Positions 1 to 7,123 of a stretch of DNA of 64,000 nt are shown here, piece by piece. Position numbers and translations under genes: made by a program. Numbering within the stretch: the first letter of the stretch is position 1; each line of letters begins with the position of its first letter. The notes beneath the pieces are model-generated. The model did not search any database, was not told the DNA's origin, and was given only the letters and a program-made list of their open reading frames with translations. The stretch spans positions 1,984,001-2,048,000 of the forward strand of contig NZ_CP046913.1 in NCBI RefSeq assembly GCF_009789675.1, read 5' to 3'. This DNA is from Paraburkholderia acidisoli. Its GTDB lineage: Bacteria; Pseudomonadota; Gammaproteobacteria; Burkholderiales; Burkholderiaceae.

Positions 1-1
1 C

Positions 2-784
2 GGCGAATACGTCTCGCCGCGCGCCGTGTTCTGGCTGACGGCGGCGCTCGCGCTGCCCGCGCTGGTCGCGCTCGCGATGATCGAATACGACCGCAAGGCG
101 GCCCAGGCCTCGCACGCGCCCAAGCCCGGCACCGGCGGCGCAAATGGCGCGGCCAGCGATTCGCGCGAGACGCTGTTCGACCTGCTGCGCGACAAGCGCA
201 TGCTGTGCTTCGCCGCGTGCGTGATCCTGTTCCACCTCTCGAACGCGGCCATGCTCAACCTCGCCGCGGGCGAAGTGACGGCGGGCATGGGCGACAACGT
301 GCAACTCGTGATCGCGGCGTGCATCATCGTGCCGCAGGCCATCGTCGCGCTGATGTCGCCGTGGGTCGGCCGCACCGCGCAGGCGTGGGGCCGCCGCCCC
401 GTGCTGATCCTCGGCTTTTCGGCGCTGCCGGTGCGCGCGCTGCTGTTCGCGGCGGTCGGCAACCCGTACTTCCTCGTGCCGGTGCAGATGCTCGACGGGC
501 TCTCCGCCGCCGTGTTCGGCGTGATGCTGCCGCTGATCGCCGCCGACGTGGCCGGTGGCAAGGGCCGCTACAACCTGTGTATCGGGCTCTTCGGGCTCTC
601 GGCGGGGATCGGCGCGACACTCTCGACAGCGCTGGCCGGCTTCGTTGCGGATCACTTCGGCAACACGGTGAGCTTCCTCGGCCTCGCGAGCGCGGGTGCC
701 GCGGCCGTGGTGCTCGTGTGGCTCGCGATGCCCGAGACGCGCGACGCGCTCGAAGAAGAAAGCGCCAACGACGCGAAGGTTTGA
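2..784 (+). CDS. MFS transporter, C-terminal part (5' end outside window)
   Basis: The reading frame is open from base 2 and ends at TGA 782-784, so only the last 260 residues are visible. They hold about six to seven hydrophobic segments. Between two of them is an MFS loop motif with a basic GRR-P turn (AWGRRPVL) typical of the cytoplasmic 8-9 loop. A polar Gly/Ala/Asn-rich linker near residue 40 looks like the central cytosolic loop. This is the C-terminal half of a 12-helix major facilitator carrier in the inner membrane. The substrate cannot be told without the N-terminal half. The acidic, Lys-ended tail is ordinary. Confidence 0.85.
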   Translation, partial: GEYVSPRAVFWLTAALALPALVALAMIEYDRKAAQASHAPKPGTGGANGAASDSRETLFDLLRDKRMLCFAACVILFHLSNAAMLNLAAGEVTAGMGDNVQLVIAACIIVPQAIVALMSPWVGRTAQAWGRRPVLILGFSALPVRALLFAAVGNPYFLVPVQMLDGLSAAVFGVMLPLIAADVAGGKGRYNLCIGLFGLSAGIGATLSTALAGFVADHFGNTVSFLGLASAGAAAVVLVWLAMPETRDALEEESANDAKV

Positions 785-1226
785 CCGGTTGCGCCCGCGC
801 TGCACCTACGTGCGGGCAGGCGCAACGGATGAAGGGCAGCAGGTCGCGTAAAAGAGTTGCGGCGGTGGTTCCGGCAGGTGGCTCGGCGAGGTCCAAGCGG
901 GTTGCGCTGTCGTGGCAACCCGTCGTATGCCGAGCAGAAGGATGGGCGCTACTCGAGCGCGTGGCAAGGCGCGCCAGGATCGGGCATACACCACGCGTCA
1001 GGCCGGCAAGACCCGGCGGGCGAGCCCGGTTGCGCATGCGCGCAAGAACTTGCCTGCCCGCCTGCGCCCCGCTCGCCAGGCGGTTTTCACGCAAAAACAC
1101 GCACGCAAGACGAAACCGGCGCCCAGTGGGCGCCGTTCGGTACAACTTCGGTCTGCTATCTAAACCCGCTCAACACGCCAGGCCAACCAGCCTTGCGATG
1201 CGTGCCCGCGGCACGCCACAGCGCAC
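785..1226. other. Intergenic region with two hairpins, no gene seen
   Basis: No credible reading frame lies here; the overlapping frames are Arg/Pro-rich, as expected of antisense or out-of-frame GC-rich DNA. Two perfect inverted repeats stand out: CGGGTTGC/GCAACCCG at 898-905 and 915-922, and GGCGCCC/GGGCGCC at 1118-1124 and 1128-1134. Neither has a long T tract. The second is followed on the minus strand by a short T-rich run and may end the DUF3331 transcript. Confidence 0.5.
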
Positions 1227-1703
1227 TCAGGCAGCCAGCGCCTCGTCGAGACGCGCAGCCACGACGGCGTTCGGCAGGTTGTCAAGCTTACTCGCGAGGA
1301 TCATCGCGTCGGCATTGGCCGGACGATGACGGCGATTCGGGCTCGGGCGAAACACGGCGTCGCCACGACGAATCTTTTCGCCGGTGAGCGCACACACGGC
1401 GCTGCGACGCGCGGTACAGACGCGCCATAACTGGTCGGAATACCGGCCGTAGGTGGCGTCGCTCCAACAAACGGTGATGCTGTCCGGATCATGACGCCGG
1501 ATCAAGGTAATGCCTTGCGCATCCCACGAGCGTACGGTGGCGCGCCTCCGATTGGCCGCTTCCGATGCGCCGCGCGTGATGGGTACCGGTTTGCAGGTTC
1601 TGCCACTGACTTCGAAGTCGCCGTCCAGGCCCAAGGGCTCCGACGCGGCGGACAGCAGGTCAATGGTTTGTTGCCAAACGCTGCCGGTATCTAATTTCGT
1701 CAT
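1227..1703 (-). CDS. DUF3331 domain-containing protein
   Basis: A 158-residue soluble protein with no signal peptide or membrane segment. The C-terminal two thirds match, from memory, the Burkholderia family DUF3331: a W-S-D-A-T stretch, then C-x6-C-A-L-T/S-G-x-x-I-R-R-G-D-A-V-F/Y-R-P, then A-N-A-D-A-M-I-L-A-S. The C-x-L-T-G-x-x-I-x-x-G-D segment resembles one half of a small zinc ribbon; that is inference. The ATG at 1703 has a GAGGTG ribosome-binding site at good spacing. The gene stands alone. No function is known for the family. Confidence 0.8.
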   Translation of the reverse strand: MTKLDTGSVWQQTIDLLSAASEPLGLDGDFEVSGRTCKPVPITRGASEAANRRRATVRSWDAQGITLIRRHDPDSITVCWSDATYGRYSDQLWRVCTARRSAVCALTGEKIRRGDAVFRPSPNRRHRPANADAMILASKLDNLPNAVVAARLDEALAA

Positions 1704-2617
1704 AATGCACCTCGTGCACGTGGAAACGATTCAAATATGCCGGTCGAATAAGCACTCTGCCACGTCCGGATTATAGCGTGTCCAACTCGTAATCCACAGG
1801 GAAAAACATAACTTTCACACGATAATGCCAAACGCAAACAAATGGTGGTGATACCACTTTGCGTTTTCATCACGTTCCATCAATGCTCGTTTCTTTACGT
1901 TCGAAACTTTTTCCGATTTGATGATACTTAACAAACTCAAGCGGAAAAAATAACCGCCCTCCCATCTGTTCCGCCCTTCTCGTTCCATTCATGGGATAAG
2001 CGAATTGTGCGGCGCTTTGCAGCGACCGATTGTCGCGACCGGCGGTTCAGCGGCCACTGTGGCCGTTTTCCGCGATCTCGCGCATGAAGCCCGCAACTCG
2101 CACACGCGCGCGTGACACAGGTCATCAATGAAACGCAAGCCTCTTTTTTGCAGACGGGATGACCGAGGTTTTCCGATGTGAAATGTCAGTCTATTGACAG
2201 GTAATTTCTTCACCCGCAGCACATTCAGATCGTCCTTTATCGTTTCGCTGCATTCCATCATTTGAAAAATGATTAATAGAATCTGAAACGCACTGAATTC
2301 GTCTGAATAGCGCGGCGAATTGTCTGACGCATCGCTTTAGGCCTCGGCTGTCCTGGCATTGGCAATCGCGACAAGTTTGCGCATACGAATCCACGTCAAC
2401 GCGGCACCGAACCGGCAATGCGCCGCTTGCCAATCACACTTGCAAGCCACCCTTGCGAGCGGTACCCGCACCCAGCTCGACACACCATGACGGTAACGTT
2501 TGCGCGCGGCAAGGCCCTATTGAATAGACCGTTAAAGGCAAAGGCATGACGAAGCGCGGACGAACCTCGTTCGCGCATGATGCCGGTGCCCGTTCCGCGT
2601 TCCGGTCTGGCTCTCGC
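1704..2617. other. Long AT-richer intergenic region, no gene seen
   Basis: This stretch is visibly richer in A and T than its neighbours and has no frame with convincing codon use. It holds the hairpin at 1830-1866. It also holds CGGCCA-CTG-TGGCCG followed by TTTT at 2051-2069, terminator-like on the plus strand though no plus-strand gene precedes it, and a TGTCA/TGACA inverted repeat near 2185-2200. It could be decayed DNA or house a small RNA. I cannot show either. Confidence 0.5.
1830..1866. repeat. Long inverted repeat (hairpin) upstream of DUF3331 gene
   Basis: AAACGCAAA (1830-1838) pairs with TTTGCGTTT (1858-1866), nine of nine. An inner GTGGT/ACCAC stem (1845-1849 with 1853-1857) closes on GAT, leaving a six-base bulge at 1839-1844. 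It lies about 130 bases upstream of the DUF3331 start, so it could be a leader hairpin or an operator. Confidence 0.6.
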
Positions 2618-3526
2618 TCAGGCGCCGCGCCCCTGATCGAGGAATTCGCCCGCGCGACGCTTGAGCATCGTGCCGAAATCGTCGAGCCAGCCAATCGAGA
2701 GCCGCCAGCTCTGCCAATAGAGATCGACGTCGAGCACGCGGCCCGGCGTGAGTTCGACGAGTTCGCCGCGCGCGAGATGCGGCGCGATCATGCGCTCGGG
2801 ACACATGCCCCAGCCGAGCCCGCTCACGCAGCAGCGCAGGAAACCCGCGACGTGCGGAATCCAGTGCAGTGGCGCGTCCACCTGCGCGCGCGTGATGCGG
2901 CGAATGAAGCGCTTTTGCAGCTGATCCTTGGGATTGAACTCGACGCAAGGCGCAAGCCGCAGTGAGTCGCGGGAGACGCCTTGTGCGAAATAGCGCTCGA
3001 AAAACGCGGGCGAGCACACCGCGAGGTAGCGCATGCGCCCGAGCCGCGTGGAGCGGCAACCTTGCACCGGCTCGGCCTGGGTCGTGAGCGCGCCTTGCAC
3101 GCTGCCATCGCGCATGCGTTGCGCGGTGTGGTCCTGATCGTCGATCACGAGGTCGAGCAGGATGCCGCGCTCGACGCAGAAGTCGGCCACGGCGTCGATG
3201 AACCACGTGCCCACACTGTCGTCGTTGACAGCCACGCGCAGCGTGGGACGCGCCGCGCCGATAGCGTCGGGAAAGCTCGGCATCGCGCCGCCCAGTTCCG
3301 CTTCGAGCAATTGCACGCGCTCGGTGTGACGGCACAGCAGCGCGCCGGCGGCCGTCGCCACGCAGGGCTGGCCGCGTTTGACGAGCACGGCGCCCACGCG
3401 CTCCTCCAGCAACTTCACGCGCTGCGAGACCGCGGAGGGCGTGACGTTGAGCGCTCCGGCGGCGCGGTCGAACGAACCGTGACGCACGACCGCGCCGAGC
3501 GCGTCAAGCAACGCGTAGTCGAACAT
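2618..3526 (-). CDS. argP: LysR-family regulator, ArgP/IciA type
   Basis: A 302-residue LysR-type regulator. Residues 1-60 form the winged helix-turn-helix (D-R-A-A-x-x-L-N-V-T-P-S-A-V-S-Q-R), followed by the linker helix and a periplasmic-binding-protein-like effector domain. The N-terminus and length fit ArgP (IciA), which activates the basic amino acid exporter argO in response to Arg and Lys. It is divergent from an argO/lysE gene, the canonical arrangement. The start at ATG 3526 is chosen from family length. A palindrome in the shared intergenic region (3554-3577) is the likely binding site. Confidence 0.88.
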   Translation of the reverse strand: MFDYALLDALGAVVRHGSFDRAAGALNVTPSAVSQRVKLLEERVGAVLVKRGQPCVATAAGALLCRHTERVQLLEAELGGAMPSFPDAIGAARPTLRVAVNDDSVGTWFIDAVADFCVERGILLDLVIDDQDHTAQRMRDGSVQGALTTQAEPVQGCRSTRLGRMRYLAVCSPAFFERYFAQGVSRDSLRLAPCVEFNPKDQLQKRFIRRITRAQVDAPLHWIPHVAGFLRCCVSGLGWGMCPERMIAPHLARGELVELTPGRVLDVDLYWQSWRLSIGWLDDFGTMLKRRAGEFLDQGRGA

Positions 3527-3553
3527 TAGCGTTCCTTAATCCAGTTAAAGAAA

Positions 3554-3577
3554 ATGAGCTTTTCTAAACTCGCTCAT
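3554..3577. promoter_or_regulatory. Inverted repeat between argP and argO, candidate operator
   Basis: ATGAGC at 3554-3559 and GCTCAT at 3572-3577 form a perfect six-base inverted repeat with a 12-base AT-rich spacer. It begins 28 bases upstream of the argP start, where a LysR-type regulator would bind. The link to ArgP is inference from position. Confidence 0.45.
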
Positions 3578-3789
3578 GACGGCAGACTAGCTTCGTTTTC
3601 CGCAGCTGTCCACGCGGCTCGTCAAGCGGCACGCGAACCCGCGCGGCATGGGCGTGAAATCGACTTGCATTCGACCTCTAATCGACATGCAAGCGGCGCC
3701 GCGTCGGAGCCGCGCTGAAGCCGCGCCGGGCCCGCCTCAAGCGCCAATCCGCAACGCGGCCGTATCGCTCCATTTTTCTCGCATCGATC

Positions 3790-4407
3790 ATGAACTGGCT
3801 TGCCTTCACCCACGGCGCGGCGCTTTGCGCGTCGCTCATCGTCACCATCGGCGCGCAGAACGCCTTCGTGCTGCGCCAAGGCATTTCGCGCTCGCACATC
3901 GGCAAGATCGTCGTGTTGTGCACGCTCTCGGACTTCATCCTGATCGGCGCAGGTGTAGGCGGCGCTTCGGCGCTCGTCGAGCGCTATCCGACCTTCGTGC
4001 ACCTCGTGCTCTACGCGGGGCTCGCGTGGCTCGTGTGGTTCGGCATCGGCGCGCTGCGTCGCGCGGTGCGGCCCACGCATGCCGTGCTCGACGGCAACAC
4101 CGCCCAACCCGTTGCCGATCAGCGCGCATGGCCCATCATGCTCATGACGCTCGCGTTCACGTGGCTCAATCCGCATGTGTACCTCGACACGTTTTTGCTG
4201 ATCGGCACGGCCGGCGCGCGCGAGCCGCAAGGCAGCCGGCTTGCGTTCGCGATCGGCGCGATGGCCGTGAGCGCCGTGTGGTTCGTCGGGCTGGGCTACG
4301 GCGCGCGCGCGCTCGCGCCGCTCTTCAAGCGCGCCGGCGCGTGGCGCGTACTCGACGGCGCCATCGGCGGCATGGTGTTGCTGATCGCATTCGCGCAGCT
4401 GCGCTGA
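3790..4407 (+). CDS. argO: LysE/ArgO-family amino acid exporter
   Basis: A 205-residue inner-membrane protein with six hydrophobic segments. The N-terminal G-A-Q-N-A-F-V-L-R-Q-G signature is diagnostic of the LysE/ArgO branch, and L-T-W-L-N-P-H-V-Y-L-D-T occurs near residue 125. The family exports L-arginine and L-lysine (and canavanine) and protects against basic amino acid excess. The divergent argP neighbour supports this role. The start ATG 3790 is the first in-frame one before the first membrane helix. Lysine versus arginine preference cannot be told. Confidence 0.9.
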   Translation: MNWLAFTHGAALCASLIVTIGAQNAFVLRQGISRSHIGKIVVLCTLSDFILIGAGVGGASALVERYPTFVHLVLYAGLAWLVWFGIGALRRAVRPTHAVLDGNTAQPVADQRAWPIMLMTLAFTWLNPHVYLDTFLLIGTAGAREPQGSRLAFAIGAMAVSAVWFVGLGYGARALAPLFKRAGAWRVLDGAIGGMVLLIAFAQLR

Positions 4408-4456
4408 GCGCTTGCGCGTTCGTGTAAGACGCTTGAGCGACTGCATGAAATGCTTG

Positions 4457-4487
4457 CGCGATTGCATGGAACCTGTGTGCAATCGCG
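4457..4487. repeat. Inverted repeat downstream of argO
   Basis: CGCGATTGCA (4457-4466) and TGCAATCGCG (4478-4487) are a perfect ten-base inverted repeat with an 11-base loop, 50 bases after the argO stop. No T tract follows, so it is either a transcript-end stabiliser or a weak terminator shared with the convergent dehydratase gene. Confidence 0.5.
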
Positions 4488-4549
4488 TCGCGTACTCGCG
4501 ACGTTTGCCGCGCGATCCGGTCACCAGGAATCGCGCACCACGAACGGCG

Positions 4550-5395
4550 TCACTCGAACGTGGCGCTCGCCTGCATCGCCAGCCAGCCTTCGTGATCCTT
4601 CGCCCAAAGGTCGACGGAGCGGCCGTCGGCGGCACGCCTGCCGCATAGCGTGAACGCGTTGCCCGCGAACAGGGGTCGCACGGCGCGAAACGCGAACGTC
4701 GCCACCTTGGCCTCGGGCGCTTCGCGATGCACGAGATCGAGCAGCAAGGTCGCGATGAGCGGCCCATGCACGATGAGACCCGGATAGCCCTCTTCTTGCG
4801 TCACGTACGGGAAATCGTAGTGAATGCGATGACCGTTGAAAGTGAGCGCCGAATAGCGGAACAGCATGACGGCGTCGGCCGTCAACGTGCGCGACCATGT
4901 CTCGCCCTGCGGCGCGGCCTTGGGCCTCGGCGCGCTCGCTCCCGCCTGCGCGGCATCGCGATAGACGATGTCGTGCTCTTCCTCGATACACAATTCGCCG
5001 CCGCGCTCGTAACGATGCTCGACCGTCACGAACACGAGCCGCCCGCTGCGGCCGGTCTTGTCTTCGATATTGGCAATGGTCGAGGTGCGCGTGGCTGGGT
5101 GTCCCGCACGCAGCGGCGCATGAAAGCTCAGGCGTCCACCCGCCCACATGCGGCGCGGCAAGTCGACGGGCGGCAGAAAGCCGCCACGTAGGGGATGGCC
5201 GTCCGCGCCCACTGCGGCGAGCGGCGCAACCGGCAGAAAGTAGAGCCAATGCCATAGCGGCGGCACGTCATGCGCGGGCGTGTCGCGATCGAGCGTCGCG
5301 GCCAGCGCGCGTAACGGAAAAGCGGTGATCTCGTCGGTGAGCGTTTCGGTTTTGTCGATCCATGCGCGCAGCGAGGGCGTAGGCGTGTCCGGCAT
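4550..5395 (-). CDS. FAS1-like/MaoC-family (HTD2-like) acyl-CoA dehydratase
   Basis: A 281-residue double hot-dog protein. The N-terminal half resembles the FAS1-like dehydratase domain. The C-terminal half carries the HTD2/mesaconyl-C4-CoA hydratase signature R-Y-S-A-L-T-F-N-G-H-R-I-H-Y-D followed by E-G-Y-P-G-L-I-V-H-G-P, with the catalytic His-Asp region. Relatives hydrate mesaconyl-C4-CoA or itaconyl-CoA, or act as 3-hydroxyacyl dehydratases. The ATG at 5395 is preceded by GGAGG. A strong terminator separates it from the upstream MFS gene, so it is probably transcribed alone. The substrate is unknown. Confidence 0.82.
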   Translation of the reverse strand: MPDTPTPSLRAWIDKTETLTDEITAFPLRALAATLDRDTPAHDVPPLWHWLYFLPVAPLAAVGADGHPLRGGFLPPVDLPRRMWAGGRLSFHAPLRAGHPATRTSTIANIEDKTGRSGRLVFVTVEHRYERGGELCIEEEHDIVYRDAAQAGASAPRPKAAPQGETWSRTLTADAVMLFRYSALTFNGHRIHYDFPYVTQEEGYPGLIVHGPLIATLLLDLVHREAPEAKVATFAFRAVRPLFAGNAFTLCGRRAADGRSVDLWAKDHEGWLAMQASATFE

Positions 5396-5460
5396 CGTGA
5401 TCCTCCGTTTGGAGGTCTCATGCTACGCCCGATTCGCGGCTCGCTCGCGCACACGTGCAG

Positions 5461-5499
5461 ACGAAAAAAAAGATCGAGACGTTTTTCGTCTCGATCTTT
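5461..5499 (-). terminator. Rho-independent terminator of the AAHS carrier transcript
   Basis: AAAGATCGAGACG (5469-5481) pairs perfectly with CGTCTCGATCTTT (5487-5499) around a five-T loop. On the minus strand the hairpin is followed by a run of eight T. It ends minus-strand transcription from the P450/carrier genes before the dehydratase gene. Confidence 0.85.
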
Positions 5500-5666
5500 C
5501 TGCGCTCGAGGAACGCCGCCGTTAGCGGTTCGCGCTCACCCGCCAGCGCGCGGTGGCGGCCGCGCGATCGGCACAGCGCGCGAGAGCGGCGCCGTCCGTT
5601 ACGCGGCGATGCCCGTGCGAGCGCCGTGCGCCGGCCTGCGCGGCACGGCGCAGGCGTTCGCGCCAG

Positions 5667-7049
5667 TCACTCCATCTGCGTCGCCGCATGCTTGCCTCCC
5701 GCCGCCGGGCGGCCCCCGCCTTGCGAGCGATGAATCGCGACGATACCCGCGAGCGACACGCAGGCGGGCACCGCCGCCGCGATGAACAGCGACGACGACG
5801 ACCATTGCAGATGCATCAGCGCGCCGCCCAGCACGGGGCCGACCACCGAGCCGATGCGCCCGATGCCGAGACTCCAGCCGATGCCGGTCGAACGCAGCGA
5901 CGTGGGGTAGTACGTGGCCGCGAGCGCATTGAGCGCGGGTTGCCCGCCGATGATCGAAAAGCCCGTGAGAAAGATCGCCACGAACATCGCCACGACCGAG
6001 ACCATCACGGCGGGATTGCCGATGGCCGCCGTGGTCACGATGGCGATCAGGAACGTCGTGGCGAGCACGCGCGTGAAGCCCACGATGTCGATGACGCGAC
6101 CGAGCAGGAGCGTGCCGATCACACCGCCGCCCCACAGCGCCGTGCCCGCGAGCACCGCGGTCTGCGTCGAATAACCGGCCTCGCGGATCACGGTCGGCAA
6201 CCAGTTCGAGAGGAAATACATATCGAGCAGATTCGCGAAGTTCACGATCCACAGCAGCAGCGTGACGCGCGCGCGGCCTTCCTTGAACAGCTCGACGAAG
6301 GGCACGCCGCGCGAGCGCGTTTCCGTGGTGGTGAATTCGGTCTCCGTGGACAACGCGAGCGCCGGCGCGATGCGCGAAAGATTGCGGCGCACGCGCGCAT
6401 TCGCGCCGCCGCTGCGCTTGCCCGCCTGACGGAACAACAGGAACTGGATCGACTCCGGCAGCGCGAGCCACATCAGCACACCGAGCACGAGCGGAATCGC
6501 GCCGCCCACGAAGAACACCGCGCGCCAGCCGAACGCCGGAATCAACGCCGCCGTGATCAAACCGCCAAGCACGCCGCCGAGCGTGAAGCCGCACGAGACG
6601 ATCATCATGAGCGTCACGCGCATGCGGCGCGGGCTGTATTCGCCCGCGAGCGCCATTGCGTTGGGCATGATGCAACCGAGGCCGAGGCCCGCCACGAAAC
6701 GCCACGCCACGAGTTCGCCGATCGAGTGCGCGAAGCCCGTTGCGAGCATGCATGCCGAGAAGAACAGCGTCGCGCCGATCAGCACGGGGCGGCGGCCGAT
6801 CTTGTCGGCGAGCGCGCTGAACGTGAGCGAACCCACGAGCATGCCGAACAGGCCCGCGCCGAACACGGGCGCGAGCGTTTCCTTCGCAATGCCCCACTCG
6901 CGTATCACCACCGGCGCCACGTAGCCCATCGCCTGGACGTCGAAACCGTCCATCACGAGGCACAGTGCGCATAGCACGACCACGAGCAGTTGCCACGGTC
7001 CGAACCGGCTTTCGTCGATGACGCCGGTGACCTCCACGGTTTGTTTCAT
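5667..7049 (-). CDS. MFS transporter, aromatic acid:H+ symporter (AAHS) type
   Basis: A 460-residue carrier with 12 predicted membrane helices. Helix 1 carries M-D-G-F-D (34-37), the AAHS signature in which the aspartate is needed for aromatic acid uptake in PcaK and BenK. The helix 2-3 loop carries D-K-I-G-R-R-P. The start at ATG 7049 has GGAGG seven bases upstream. Longer in-frame extensions upstream run through the P450 gene in the wrong frame and are rejected. It lies 74 bases downstream of the P450 gene on the same strand, so the two are probably co-transcribed and the carrier may import the P450 substrate. Confidence 0.9.
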   Translation of the reverse strand: MKQTVEVTGVIDESRFGPWQLLVVVLCALCLVMDGFDVQAMGYVAPVVIREWGIAKETLAPVFGAGLFGMLVGSLTFSALADKIGRRPVLIGATLFFSACMLATGFAHSIGELVAWRFVAGLGLGCIMPNAMALAGEYSPRRMRVTLMMIVSCGFTLGGVLGGLITAALIPAFGWRAVFFVGGAIPLVLGVLMWLALPESIQFLLFRQAGKRSGGANARVRRNLSRIAPALALSTETEFTTTETRSRGVPFVELFKEGRARVTLLLWIVNFANLLDMYFLSNWLPTVIREAGYSTQTAVLAGTALWGGGVIGTLLLGRVIDIVGFTRVLATTFLIAIVTTAAIGNPAVMVSVVAMFVAIFLTGFSIIGGQPALNALAATYYPTSLRSTGIGWSLGIGRIGSVVGPVLGGALMHLQWSSSSLFIAAAVPACVSLAGIVAIHRSQGGGRPAAGGKHAATQME

Positions 7050-7123
7050 GCTTGCCTCCAAAGCCCTTGTTTCAAGGTGTTTTATCGTTGCGCTCGTTAT
7101 GATCGATTTGCGCGTTTCTGTTA

